DNA from: Ruminococcaceae bacterium UBA6855
Lineage (GTDB): Bacteria; Bacillota; Clostridia; Oscillospirales; Acutalibacteraceae
Length of the DNA: 6,247 nt
Assembly (NCBI GenBank): GCA_002451755.1
Contig: DKDF01000032.1
Location: forward strand, 251-6,497
Direction of reading: 5' to 3'
Translations under genes and position numbers: made by a program
In this document: positions 1 to 6,247 of the stretch, piece after piece
Numbering within the stretch: the first letter of the stretch is position 1
Layout of the letters: each line of letters begins with the position of its first letter
Notes under the pieces: model-generated
What the model saw: only the letters and a program-made list of their open reading frames with translations
What the model was told of the DNA's origin: nothing
Database searches by the model: none

Positions 1-797
1 ACGGCATTGAGTCCGGCTTTCTGATAGCGGCGCAGGAGCTTCTTCGCCTTTGACGACTTCGTGCCGCCGATGGGATCCATATCGCCGCTGAATATACCGA
101 TGCGGACATCGGGGCTTATCTTCGCGATGTTTTCTTTTTTATATATCCTGCCGAACGCCTTTATCATGTTCCAATCGAAGTTGACGCTGATATCTATTCC
201 CGCCATCGGGTCATCGATAAACACTTGACGGCGCGCAACATCGCTCGTCACCCACTGGCTCGGACCTTTTTCGCCCTTATAGCGTGCGTCGAAAATCATA
301 TCGCTGACGGGGTTGACGAACTTCGGGCACCAGTCCTTGGCGAACAGCTCGAGCGGCCAGAGCAGAGCGAGCGCCGCCTGCGCGCCGTCCATATCGGCGG
401 TTCCGCAGAGCGCGACTGCCTTGACATCAGTCCCCTGCTGGAGAAAGTCCTGCGCCAAGAAGCTGCCGTAGCTGTGACCCATAAGCACCTGCGGGAGGTG
501 GTAGCGATCTTTGAGCCAATTATAGAAGAAGACGAGGTCTTTGACTGTTTTCTTCTCAATATCGCCGGGATGCCTGCCGCGGTTTTCGTCTGTCTCGGTG
601 TTTCCGTGGGCGCGGTGATCGTCGGCAAAGACTATATAGCCGTGCTCGTTGAACATCTGCGCGGTCTCATGATATCTTCCGGCATATTCGCACATTCCGT
701 GGGAGATTTGGACAACGCCCTTGGGATTCTCCACATCATCCCAGAGATAGCAATGTATCGGGGTCGAATCGAAGCTTCGGATATCCAGCTGCTGCAT
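1..797 (-). CDS. Alpha/beta hydrolase, lysophospholipase / serine aminopeptidase S33 type (3'-truncated by window edge)
   Basis: Reading leftward from ATG at 797, the frame stays open to the edge, giving 265 full codons; family members usually run to about 300-320 residues, so roughly 45 C-terminal residues lie outside. Seen: oxyanion-hole motif SHGMCEY (His33-Gly34), the strand and turn DDHRAHG (60-65), the nucleophile elbow GHSYGS with Ser109, and SGDMDPIGG near 237-245, whose Asp241 fits the catalytic Asp (GxxD pattern). The catalytic His would lie in the missing part. There is no signal peptide or membrane segment, so the enzyme is probably cytoplasmic. Known for the family: hydrolysis of carboxylic esters such as monoacylglycerols and lysophospholipids; true substrates are rarely established, and the aminopeptidase label is often only nominal. 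The start is fixed by AAAGGAGA (805-812), 7 nt upstream. The gene follows GH127 on the same strand, but a hairpin and its own strong promoter separate them, so I infer an independent transcription unit. Fold assignment is secure; substrate is unknown. Confidence 0.93.
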   Translation of the reverse strand, partial: MQQLDIRSFDSTPIHCYLWDDVENPKGVVQISHGMCEYAGRYHETAQMFNEHGYIVFADDHRAHGNTETDENRGRHPGDIEKKTVKDLVFFYNWLKDRYHLPQVLMGHSYGSFLAQDFLQQGTDVKAVALCGTADMDGAQAALALLWPLELFAKDWCPKFVNPVSDMIFDARYKGEKGPSQWVTSDVARRQVFIDDPMAGIDISVNFDWNMIKAFGRIYKKENIAKISPDVRIGIFSGDMDPIGGTKSSKAKKLLRRYQKAGLNA

Positions 798-826
798 AAG
801 ATTATCTCCTTTGTGTTTTTGACCAA

Positions 827-855
827 ATTATACCAACCGAAAATGTCGGTGTCAA
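827..855 (-). promoter_or_regulatory. Exact-consensus sigma-A/sigma-70 promoter of the hydrolase gene
   Basis: On the minus strand, TTGACA (850-855) and TATAAT (827-832) are separated by exactly 17 bp (833-849). All 12 hexamer bases match consensus and the spacing is optimal. Transcription would begin near 820, giving a leader of about 22 nt with the ribosome binding site AAAGGAGA inside it. The spacer carries a small dyad, ACCGA-N5-TCGGT (836-850), which could be an operator or chance. Seen: hexamers, spacing and dyad. Inferred: promoter activity, and that the hydrolase is expressed separately from GH127. Confidence 0.85.
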
Positions 856-868
856 TAAAACGGAATGC

Positions 869-906
869 AAAAGGATATACCCACTCTCAGAAGAGGACAG
901 GTATAT
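869..906 (-). terminator. Probable intrinsic terminator after the GH127 gene
   Basis: Starting 14 nt beyond the GH127 stop codon, the minus strand can fold as an outer 7-bp stem (ATATACC at 900-906 with GGTATAT at 875-881) around an inner 4-bp stem (CTCT 892-895 with AGAG 884-887), with an uneven internal loop between them. A run of four U (869-872) follows a few bases later. The outer stem is AU-rich and the U-run is short and slightly displaced, so this is a moderate rather than strong terminator. Its place between the GH127 stop and the hydrolase promoter supports the role. Confidence 0.5.
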
Positions 907-919
907 ACATATATATTGA

Positions 920-2770
920 TTATTTTATGTTCATCCAGACTCGCATATCGCTCTCGCCGCGGTTGGCAAAGGCGAAATACGGGATGAGCCTTATGCGTGC
1001 GGGTTCATATTTTATCTCATCCGCGGGGGCATACAGAGCGCCCGCTCCGAGCTTTCTTGTTCCGTCGACATCGAGCGCGGGAATGCCGAAGCCGAGATCG
1101 ACGGGCTCGGCGTTGAGCTCCGGAGAAACGGCGAGCGAGAATATATCGCCATTATCGACTTCCTCGGCGCAGTAGACAACGGGGCCGCGCATGACGGCAA
1201 CCTTGCCCGAGTCTTCATGCACCGACGGGTCAGCGGAGATAATAACCGGGGACATATCGAAATCCAGCTCTATCTTAGCGCCGTCCTCGCAGTCAAAGAA
1301 CAGATAGCCGCCGCTGATGCCGAGATTTTCGGCTCGTTCGGCTCCCGCCGAGCAGTCGCGGCACCACGAGGGTATTCTGACGGCAAGCTTCGCGGGCGCG
1401 CCGCTGATGCGTATTGTTACCGAGCCGTCGGACGGGTAGTCCGTCGACTGGGAGATATGCGCCGTGCCGCCGTTTATTGCAACATCTGTGTCGCTCTCCA
1501 TGAACTGATGGACATATATAGTGTCGCTGTCACACGAAAATATATACTTTCCGATGCTCTCGACAAAGCGGGCGACGTTCGGTGGGCAGCAGGAGCAATC
1601 GAACACCTCGACGCGCTGGGTTATCGGCAGGCGCACTTCATTGCCGCGCCAATATTTTATCCTGCGGTTCAGAAGATCTATAGACAGCGGATTTTCATAG
1701 AAGAAGCTCTTTCCGTCGAGCGAAGTGCCAGAGAGGAATCCGTTATAGATGACCCGCTCCACGATATCGGCATATCGCGAATCGACAGCGGTCAGCGACA
1801 TACGCTGGGCGAACATCGCAAGAGATATAGCGGCGCAGGTCTCCGCATAAGCGGTCTCGTTGGGCAGGTCACCGTCAACGGTGAACGCCTCGCCGATGCG
1901 GGTCGATCCGATGCCGCCCGTGATATACATACGGTGCTCCGTCATGTTTTTGAATATTCTGTTCGCCGCCGCGAGCAATTCTTCATCGCCGCACTCGTAG
2001 GCGATATCAGCCATCGCGCTGTAAAGATAGCAGGCTCTGACGCTATGTCCGACCGCTTCACTCTGGTCGCGCAGGGGGATTCTGTCCTGGAGATAATCCT
2101 CGGAAGCGAATCCACTCTCCTCTCCCCTGTCTTTTTCATTGTTGCCGCGCTTATCTATAAAGAAGCGGCTGAGATCGAGCCAGCGCTTTTCGCCCGTGCA
2201 GCGATAGAGGCGCACGAGGGCGAGCTCTATCTCCGGGTGTCCGGGAGTCGTGAATGCCGCGGAATCGTCTCTGCGGAAAACATCGTCGATAAGTCCGGCA
2301 TAGCGGCACATCAGGTCAAGGAACCTGCGCTTGCCCGTCGCTTCATAGTAGGCGACCGCCGCTTCGATAAGATGTCCGGCGCAGTATAATTCGTGGTGGT
2401 CGCGGTCGGTGAAGCGTTTGCCCGGCTCGACAACGGTATACCAGACATTGAAATATCCGTCGGGGGTCATGTTGCGCTCGATGCGGTCGATAAGATCCTC
2501 GACATAGCTTTCAAGCTGCTTGTCCTCCTTTTTTTCGAGCACATATGCCGCCGCTTCCATCCACTTTGCCGCATCGGAATCGTAGAAGAAATGCGGGCGG
2601 TCGGGCTCGCCCTGCTTCCACTCGCAGCTGAGCGCAGAAAATCTGCCGGTATCTTCAAATCTGCGGCGCACACTGTCGAGCGTCACGGACTCGTTGAGCG
2701 CAATGCGGTCTTTCCAGAATCCGCCTGTAATATTCACTTTGTCAAACGGTATCGGGTGCTGTTTGTTCAT
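920..2770 (-). CDS. GH127 family glycosidase (DUF1680), probable beta-L-arabinofuranosidase
   Basis: Complete 616-residue protein. Known for the family: characterised members include Bifidobacterium longum HypBA1, a zinc-dependent retaining beta-L-arabinofuranosidase with a cysteine nucleophile; another member acts on a pectic branched sugar acid, so substrate is not fixed by family. Seen: Glu294 in GEAF, Glu310 and Cys312 in AETC, and Cys394-Cys395 in CSCCPPN. The spacing of 16 and 18 residues matches HypBA1 Glu322 (acid/base), Glu338 and Cys340 (zinc ligands); Cys394 would be the nucleophile and Cys395 the last ligand. An extra Cys392 sits two residues before. Conserved His-containing motifs HHELY (about 126), GHPEIEL (about 178) and AVGHS (about 242) are typical of the fold. 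Residues to about 410 form the (alpha/alpha)6 barrel and the rest beta-sandwich domains. No signal peptide: cytoplasmic. ATG at 2770 is preferred because AGGA lies 7 nt upstream; a TTG at 2803 in frame would put that site inside the gene. Divergent from the GH2 gene. Confidence 0.94.
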   Translation of the reverse strand: MNKQHPIPFDKVNITGGFWKDRIALNESVTLDSVRRRFEDTGRFSALSCEWKQGEPDRPHFFYDSDAAKWMEAAAYVLEKKEDKQLESYVEDLIDRIERNMTPDGYFNVWYTVVEPGKRFTDRDHHELYCAGHLIEAAVAYYEATGKRRFLDLMCRYAGLIDDVFRRDDSAAFTTPGHPEIELALVRLYRCTGEKRWLDLSRFFIDKRGNNEKDRGEESGFASEDYLQDRIPLRDQSEAVGHSVRACYLYSAMADIAYECGDEELLAAANRIFKNMTEHRMYITGGIGSTRIGEAFTVDGDLPNETAYAETCAAISLAMFAQRMSLTAVDSRYADIVERVIYNGFLSGTSLDGKSFFYENPLSIDLLNRRIKYWRGNEVRLPITQRVEVFDCSCCPPNVARFVESIGKYIFSCDSDTIYVHQFMESDTDVAINGGTAHISQSTDYPSDGSVTIRISGAPAKLAVRIPSWCRDCSAGAERAENLGISGGYLFFDCEDGAKIELDFDMSPVIISADPSVHEDSGKVAVMRGPVVYCAEEVDNGDIFSLAVSPELNAEPVDLGFGIPALDVDGTRKLGAGALYAPADEIKYEPARIRLIPYFAFANRGESDMRVWMNIK

Positions 2771-2777
2771 ATAATAG

Positions 2778-2781
2778 TCCT
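2778..2781 (-). promoter_or_regulatory. Ribosome binding site that sets the GH127 start
   Basis: AGGA within GAAAGGACT lies 7 nt before ATG 2770 on the minus strand. An in-frame TTG at 2803 would add 11 residues, but those include the translated binding site and do not resemble the family N-terminus, which begins near the HPIPFDKVNITGGFW segment. I therefore take ATG 2770 as the start. Confidence 0.75.
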
Positions 2782-2823
2782 TTCGAGGGGATAAAATTTT
2801 CAAAAGCCAATATGATTTTCTCG

Positions 2824-2852
2824 ATTCAACAAGAATACCACAAAATAGTCAA
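2824..2852 (-). promoter_or_regulatory. Candidate promoter for the GH127 gene
   Basis: On the minus strand TTGACT (2847-2852, five of six consensus bases) lies 17 bp from TTGAAT (2824-2829, four of six, lacking the important second-position A). A competing choice is an extended -10, TGGTATTCT (2832-2840), without a good -35. Either would give a leader of about 50-60 nt. The region must hold a leftward promoter because GH127 is the first gene on its side, but the exact position is uncertain. Confidence 0.35.
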
Positions 2853-2885
2853 AATTGGTAGAGTATTTAAAAAATTTTATGAACA

Positions 2886-2901
2886 AATCCGCCAACGGAT
2901 T
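2886..2901. promoter_or_regulatory. Inverted repeat, candidate operator near the GH2 promoter
   Basis: AATCCG (2886-2891) and CGGATT (2896-2901) form a perfect 6-bp inverted repeat around CCAA. The right arm overlaps the start of the proposed -35 element of the rightward promoter, a position suited to repression or to binding by a dimeric sugar-responsive regulator. The symmetry is seen; binding is inference. The regulator is not encoded in the window. Confidence 0.4.
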
Positions 2902-2928
2902 GAAGATTGATGAAAAATATGCTAATAT
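2900..2928 (+). promoter_or_regulatory. Candidate extended -10 promoter for the GH2 gene
   Basis: TTGAAG (2900-2905) and TAATAT (2923-2928) are separated by 17 bp, and TGC directly before the -10 hexamer (2920-2922) makes an extended -10 element. Transcription would begin near 2935, leaving a leader of about 44 nt. A perfect TATAAT at 2938-2943 is an alternative -10, but it has no recognisable -35 at 16-18 bp and its TG lies one base too far away for an extended element. Confidence 0.5.
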
Positions 2929-2962
2929 ATCCGTGCTTATAATTTGCACTACTGCGCTTTTT

Positions 2963-2969
2963 GAGGAGG
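2963..2969 (+). promoter_or_regulatory. Strong ribosome binding site that sets the GH2 start
   Basis: GAGGAGG lies 9 nt before ATG 2979. An in-frame TTG at 2961 would translate through this site (residues LRRYAY or fMet equivalent) and has no binding site of its own, so ATG 2979 is the start. Confidence 0.85.
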
Positions 2970-2978
2970 TACGCTTAT

Positions 2979-5900
2979 ATGGAGTATAAGCTAAACACGA
3001 CAAATTACCGCGACTTCAAAGTCATTGAGGACGGCAAGCTCGCGGGAAGAGCATATTTTATACCGTATTCAAAAAAGGAGAAGCTGTGCGCCGTCGATCT
3101 CAGGCACGAGCGCACGGACTCCGACCTCGTCGAGGTTCTCTCCGGCGAGTGGGATTTCAAATATTACAATGATATCTCAATTATGCCCGAGGTTCTCGAT
3201 GCGTCAAGCGTTGAGTTTGACAGGATACATATCCCCTCGACATGGCAGCGCACCGGCTACGAGCCGCCGGTTTATCTCAACTGTCCATATGAGTTCGACC
3301 TGCCCAACCCGAACCTGCCCGAGCATATGTCCGCCGGAATCTACCGCAAGACTTTCGAAGTGACAAATTCCGACGACGTTCATATTCTGAGCTTCCTCGG
3401 CGTTGTTCCGTGCGTCGATCTCTATGTCAACGGAATGTATGTCGGCTACAGCGAGGGTGCGCACAATTCGGCGGAGTTCGACATTTCGGAATTTATATAT
3501 GAGGGCACGAACGAGCTGCTCGCGGTCGTTCACAAATGGTGCTCCGGCACTTATCTCGAATGTCAGGACATGTTCCGCGAGAACGGAATATTCCGCGATG
3601 TGCTTCTCTACAGACTTCCGGCAGTTTACATAAACGATTACTATATCCGCCCGCGCAAGGCAGACGGAAAATGGACGATGGATGTCGAAATCACGCTTGA
3701 AGGCAAGCTCAACGGATGCGAAGTCGCCCTCTCGCTCGAAAAGGACGGCAAGGTTATCGCCGGGGAGACTGTAAAGGCAGAGCGCCTTACATACATGACA
3801 TTTGACGATCTCGATGTAACCGAGTGGAACGCGGAGATCCCGACGGTCTACAACGCTTATATAACACTGTACAAGAACGGCGAAGAGCTCATGACGCTCA
3901 GAAATATCACGGGCTTCAAAACAGTGGAGATAAAGGGCAACACCTTTACATTCAACGGACAGGTTATCAAGTTCAAGGGCGTCAATCATCACGACACAAA
4001 CGGCAAGACCGGCTATGTCATGACCTTTGACGACTATGAAAAAGATGTCAGACTCATCAAAGAGTACAATGGCAACGCGATACGCACCTCGCACTATCCC
4101 CCCGATCCGTGTCTGATAGCTCTTGCCGACACATACGGTCTGTACATAGTCGACGAGGCGGATATTGAAACTCACGGCGCGTGCTTCGCTCCGCATAACG
4201 ACATAAATAAGATAAGCCACGATCTCAAGTGGGCTCCGAGATACCTCGACAGGGTCAAGAGAATGTATTACCGCGACAGGAGCCATCCGTGCATCACGAT
4301 GTGGTCGCTCGGCAACGAGGCGGGCGGCTATGCCTGCCAGGATGTTTGCTACGACTATTTGCACGAGACCTGCCCGGAGATTCCCGTCCACTACGAGGGC
4401 GTTATTCACACTCTGCGCAAGGCATACGATGTAGTTTCAGACATGTACCCGGCACACGCGCAGGTTGAGCGAGTCGGCAAGGGAACTCAGATGGGTAAAT
4501 GCTACAAGACGAAGCCCTACTTCCTGTGCGAATATGTCCACGCGATGGGTGTCGGCCCCGGCGCGATGGAGGAATACTGGGACAGCTTCTATAAATACGA
4601 CAATCTCATGGGCGGCTGCATCTGGGAATGGGCGGATCACGCGGTATATCACGCCGACGGCCCGTATGAATACACCTACGGCGGCGACCATGGCGAAAAG
4701 AAGCACGATGGCAACTTCTGCGTTGACGGTCTTGTTCATCCCGACCGCACGCCTTCGAGCGGTGCGCTTGAGATGCAGGCGGTCTATCGCCCCGTCAGAG
4801 CAAAGTACAACCGCGACGGCAGCTTCACCTTCACAAACACAAACCGCTTCCGCAGTTCGGGCTATATCACAATCGTCCGCTCGATGACGGTTGACGGCAT
4901 CGAAGGCGAAGAGAGGGAGCGTTTCTCGCTCGACATTGCACCCTGCAAGAGCGAAAAAGTGACATTCAAAACAAAGATCCCCGCCGGCTGCGACTGCCGC
5001 ATGAACTTTGAATATTTTGACGGCGACGCTTTCCTCGCACGCGAGCAGGTTATAATAAAGAAAGAGCACAAAAAAGTCGCTCTGCCGACCGGCAGCAAAT
5101 TGGAGTGCAAAGAGGGCAGAAACTCCGCGAAAGTCAGCTTTGACGGCGGCTCGGTAAAATTCGACCTCAAGACCGGCGAGATAGCGTCCTACAAGCTCGG
5201 TGAAAAGGAACTCATTAACCAGTCCCCCGCCGCGCACAAGGGCTTCATCCCGAACATCTTCCGCGCGATGCTCGACAACGACAGAGTTATCATTGCGAAG
5301 TGGGAAAAAGCCGGATACGACGACATAAAAGCCATTCCGCATTCAGTGAACTTCTCCTCGACCAAGCACTCGGCGAAATTCACCGTTGACTTCAACCTCC
5401 GCTCGAAAAAGGGCGTTGTTGCAAAGGTCAATTTGAAATACACGGTTGACGCCGCAGGATGTATAAAAGTCGAGACGGTATTCAATTCGAAATCCCAGCA
5501 GAGAGCCGCTGCAGCTCTGCCGCGCTTCGGTCTTGTGTTCGAGATGCCGATGAGCTTCGAGAACATCGAATATCTCGGCTACGGTCCCAGTGAAAACATG
5601 ATCGATTTCAGAGAGCACACGACATTCGGCACATACAAGACTACGGTCAACGATATGGATGAGTTCTATATCAAGCCGCAAGATTACGGAGTGCGCACAG
5701 GAGTTCGCAAGCTCAGCATCACGGATGCCGACGGCGTCGGACTGATGATCTGCAACCCTGACAGAAATCTCAGCTTCACCGCAAGGCACTTCACGCAGGC
5801 TCTGATGCAGCGTTCGATGCACCGCGACGACCTCCACTCCGAGAACACGACGGCAATTGACATCGACGGCTTCCTCAGAGGCACGGGCACCGGCAGCTGC

Positions 5901-5981
5901 GGTCCCGACGTTCTCCCGCAGTACGCAGTTGACGGACGCAAAGAGCTTGCATACAGCTTCGTTATTGTCCCGATAAAATAA
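2979..5981 (+). CDS. GH2 beta-galactosidase, LacZ type
   Basis: Complete 1000-residue protein, close to the 1023 of E. coli LacZ, with all five domains: sugar-binding jelly roll (about 45-215), Ig-like (216-315), TIM barrel (316-610), second Ig-like (611-700) and the C-terminal beta-sandwich (about 715-995). The expected reaction is retaining hydrolysis of terminal beta-D-galactosides. Seen: acid/base Glu447 in MWSLGNEAG; nucleophile Glu518 in LCEYVHAMG; magnesium ligands Glu397 and His399 in DIETHG; His338, His372, Tyr490 and His521 equivalent to E. coli His357, His391, Tyr503 and His540; Asn101 equivalent to Asn102; Asp197 in QDM, probably the sodium and galactose ligand. Differences from E. 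coli: Asn604 is Asp583 and Trp999 is Cys974 (GSCGP), both of which I recall in other Firmicutes/EbgA-like members, so aglycone preference may not be lactose. No signal peptide: cytoplasmic. Single gene between its divergent promoter and a strong hairpin. The symbol lacZ is withheld because the natural substrate is uncertain. Confidence 0.95.
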   Translation: MEYKLNTTNYRDFKVIEDGKLAGRAYFIPYSKKEKLCAVDLRHERTDSDLVEVLSGEWDFKYYNDISIMPEVLDASSVEFDRIHIPSTWQRTGYEPPVYLNCPYEFDLPNPNLPEHMSAGIYRKTFEVTNSDDVHILSFLGVVPCVDLYVNGMYVGYSEGAHNSAEFDISEFIYEGTNELLAVVHKWCSGTYLECQDMFRENGIFRDVLLYRLPAVYINDYYIRPRKADGKWTMDVEITLEGKLNGCEVALSLEKDGKVIAGETVKAERLTYMTFDDLDVTEWNAEIPTVYNAYITLYKNGEELMTLRNITGFKTVEIKGNTFTFNGQVIKFKGVNHHDTNGKTGYVMTFDDYEKDVRLIKEYNGNAIRTSHYPPDPCLIALADTYGLYIVDEADIETHGACFAPHNDINKISHDLKWAPRYLDRVKRMYYRDRSHPCITMWSLGNEAGGYACQDVCYDYLHETCPEIPVHYEGVIHTLRKAYDVVSDMYPAHAQVERVGKGTQMGKCYKTKPYFLCEYVHAMGVGPGAMEEYWDSFYKYDNLMGGCIWEWADHAVYHADGPYEYTYGGDHGEKKHDGNFCVDGLVHPDRTPSSGALEMQAVYRPVRAKYNRDGSFTFTNTNRFRSSGYITIVRSMTVDGIEGEERERFSLDIAPCKSEKVTFKTKIPAGCDCRMNFEYFDGDAFLAREQVIIKKEHKKVALPTGSKLECKEGRNSAKVSFDGGSVKFDLKTGEIASYKLGEKELINQSPAAHKGFIPNIFRAMLDNDRVIIAKWEKAGYDDIKAIPHSVNFSSTKHSAKFTVDFNLRSKKGVVAKVNLKYTVDAAGCIKVETVFNSKSQQRAAAALPRFGLVFEMPMSFENIEYLGYGPSENMIDFREHTTFGTYKTTVNDMDEFYIKPQDYGVRTGVRKLSITDADGVGLMICNPDRNLSFTARHFTQALMQRSMHRDDLHSENTTAIDIDGFLRGTGTGSCGPDVLPQYAVDGRKELAYSFVIVPIK

Positions 5982-6016
5982 AAAAGCCACGACAAATTTG
6001 GCGAGCGTATAATAAA

Positions 6017-6059
6017 GCAAGAATCCTACCCACGGTTTTCCGTGGGCAGGATTCTTTGC
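6017..6059. terminator. Long hairpin, probable bidirectional terminator
   Basis: Thirty-five bases after the GH2 stop, 17-base arms 6019-6035 and 6040-6056 pair around a TTTT loop. In the plus-strand RNA there is one A-C mismatch (6028/6047); in the minus-strand RNA the same position is a G-U pair, so the stem is unbroken. One bulged base allows two more GC pairs at the foot (6017-6018 with 6058-6059). The GC-rich top (CCCACGG/CCGTGGG) is typical of an intrinsic terminator. The following U-tracts are imperfect: UUU then GCAUUUAU rightward, UU then GCUUUAUUAU leftward. It ends the GH2 transcript and possibly a leftward one from beyond the window. Confidence 0.75.
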
Positions 6060-6247
6060 ATTTATGTGTTGTAAGAAAAATATTATTAAAAATATACTTT
6101 TGCGTGATAGGTAAATTGGGATTTGTTTATCACTTGAGCGATAGCAAAGTAACAACAAGCGACTCAAATAATCTTTATAATCAGGCTTTCCATAGCCGCG
6201 CCGCAGTAGTAATAGCTAACTGAGGAGAGCGAGGGAACGGCTTGCGA
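6060..6247. other. Right-edge region without a supported gene
   Basis: Positions 6060-6180 are AT-rich with stops in most frames; 6181-6247 are clearly GC-richer. On the minus strand one frame is open from the edge to TGA at 6164-6166, giving about 27 codons (ending in AAMESLIIKII), which could be the C-terminus of a leftward gene or chance. On the plus strand GAGGAG at 6222-6227 resembles a ribosome binding site, but no convincing start follows before the edge. A short hairpin GGCT/AGCC lies at 6184-6197. I do not recognise any protein or RNA family here. Confidence 0.3.

Noticed and set aside
225..1175. Plus-strand open frame of 316 codons across the hydrolase, the intergenic gap and the GH127 end
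   Set aside because: It runs antisense to two real genes and through the promoter and terminator between them.
1217..2389. Long plus-strand open frame (390 codons) opposite GH127
   Set aside because: It is the antisense of a confidently identified GH127 gene with intact catalytic motifs; its peptide has no recognisable domain and there is no ribosome binding site that would support it.
2841..2855. Direct repeat CAAAAT at 2841 and 2850
   Set aside because: Too short and AT-rich to separate from background; it overlaps the proposed -35 of GH127 only loosely.
2791..2880. Ten-base inverted copies ATAAAATTTT (2791-2800) and AAAATTTTAT (2871-2880) in the divergent region
   Set aside because: Pure A/T strings in an AT-rich region are expected by chance; there is no other shared flanking sequence to suggest paired regulator sites.
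3204..4409. Long minus-strand open frame (401 codons) opposite the GH2 gene
   Set aside because: It lies wholly within the sugar-binding and barrel domains of a clear LacZ-type enzyme; the open frame follows from GC-rich third positions on the other strand.
4437..5342. Minus-strand open frame of 301 codons opposite the GH2 C-terminal half
   Set aside because: Antisense shadow with an unusual Ala/Val/Arg-rich composition and no recognisable family motif.
5343..6167. Minus-strand open frame of 274 codons crossing the GH2 end and the terminator hairpin
   Set aside because: It would need to translate through the hairpin and is antisense to the conserved GH2 C-terminal domain; no start site with a binding site and no homology that I recognise.
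6134..6167. TTGAG/CTCAA dyad with a 24-base loop in the right-edge region
   Set aside because: Five-base arms and a long loop carry little weight and no adjacent U-run or promoter gives it a role.

Overview
The window reads as a carbohydrate-utilisation island from a low-to-mid GC Gram-positive bacterium, most likely a gut or rumen Clostridia (Ruminococcaceae/Oscillospirales-like). The grounds are AG-rich ribosome binding sites (AAAGGAGA, GAGGAGG), AT-rich intergenic regions holding consensus-like sigma-A promoters, and proteins of Firmicutes type. The organism is an inference; no taxonomic marker gene is present.

Layout, left to right. (1) Positions 1-797, minus strand: an alpha/beta hydrolase of the lysophospholipase / serine aminopeptidase S33 type, cut by the left edge before its catalytic His. 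It has its own exact-consensus promoter (TTGACA, 17 bp, TATAAT) at 827-855. (2) Positions 869-906: a hairpin followed by a short U-run on the minus strand, a probable terminator for the next gene. (3) Positions 920-2770, minus strand: a complete GH127 (DUF1680) glycosidase of the beta-L-arabinofuranosidase type. (4) Positions 2771-2978: a 208-bp divergent regulatory region with candidate promoters in both directions and two dyad symmetries near the rightward promoter. (5) Positions 2979-5981, plus strand: a complete five-domain GH2 beta-galactosidase of the LacZ type. (6) Positions 6017-6059: a long hairpin that probably terminates transcription in both directions. (7) Positions 6060-6247: AT-rich, then GC-richer DNA with no gene I can support.

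How the genes fit together. GH127 and GH2 are divergently transcribed from one short intergenic region and neither has a signal peptide. They probably act in the cytoplasm on imported oligosaccharides, removing beta-L-arabinofuranosyl and beta-galactosyl (or related) residues from plant cell-wall fragments such as extensin arabinans, arabinogalactans or pectic side chains. The hydrolase appears to be separately transcribed and may or may not belong to the same pathway. No transporter or regulator lies inside the window. I see no CRISPR array, mobile element, tRNA or rRNA, and no clearly undescribed system; the most interesting parts are regulatory.
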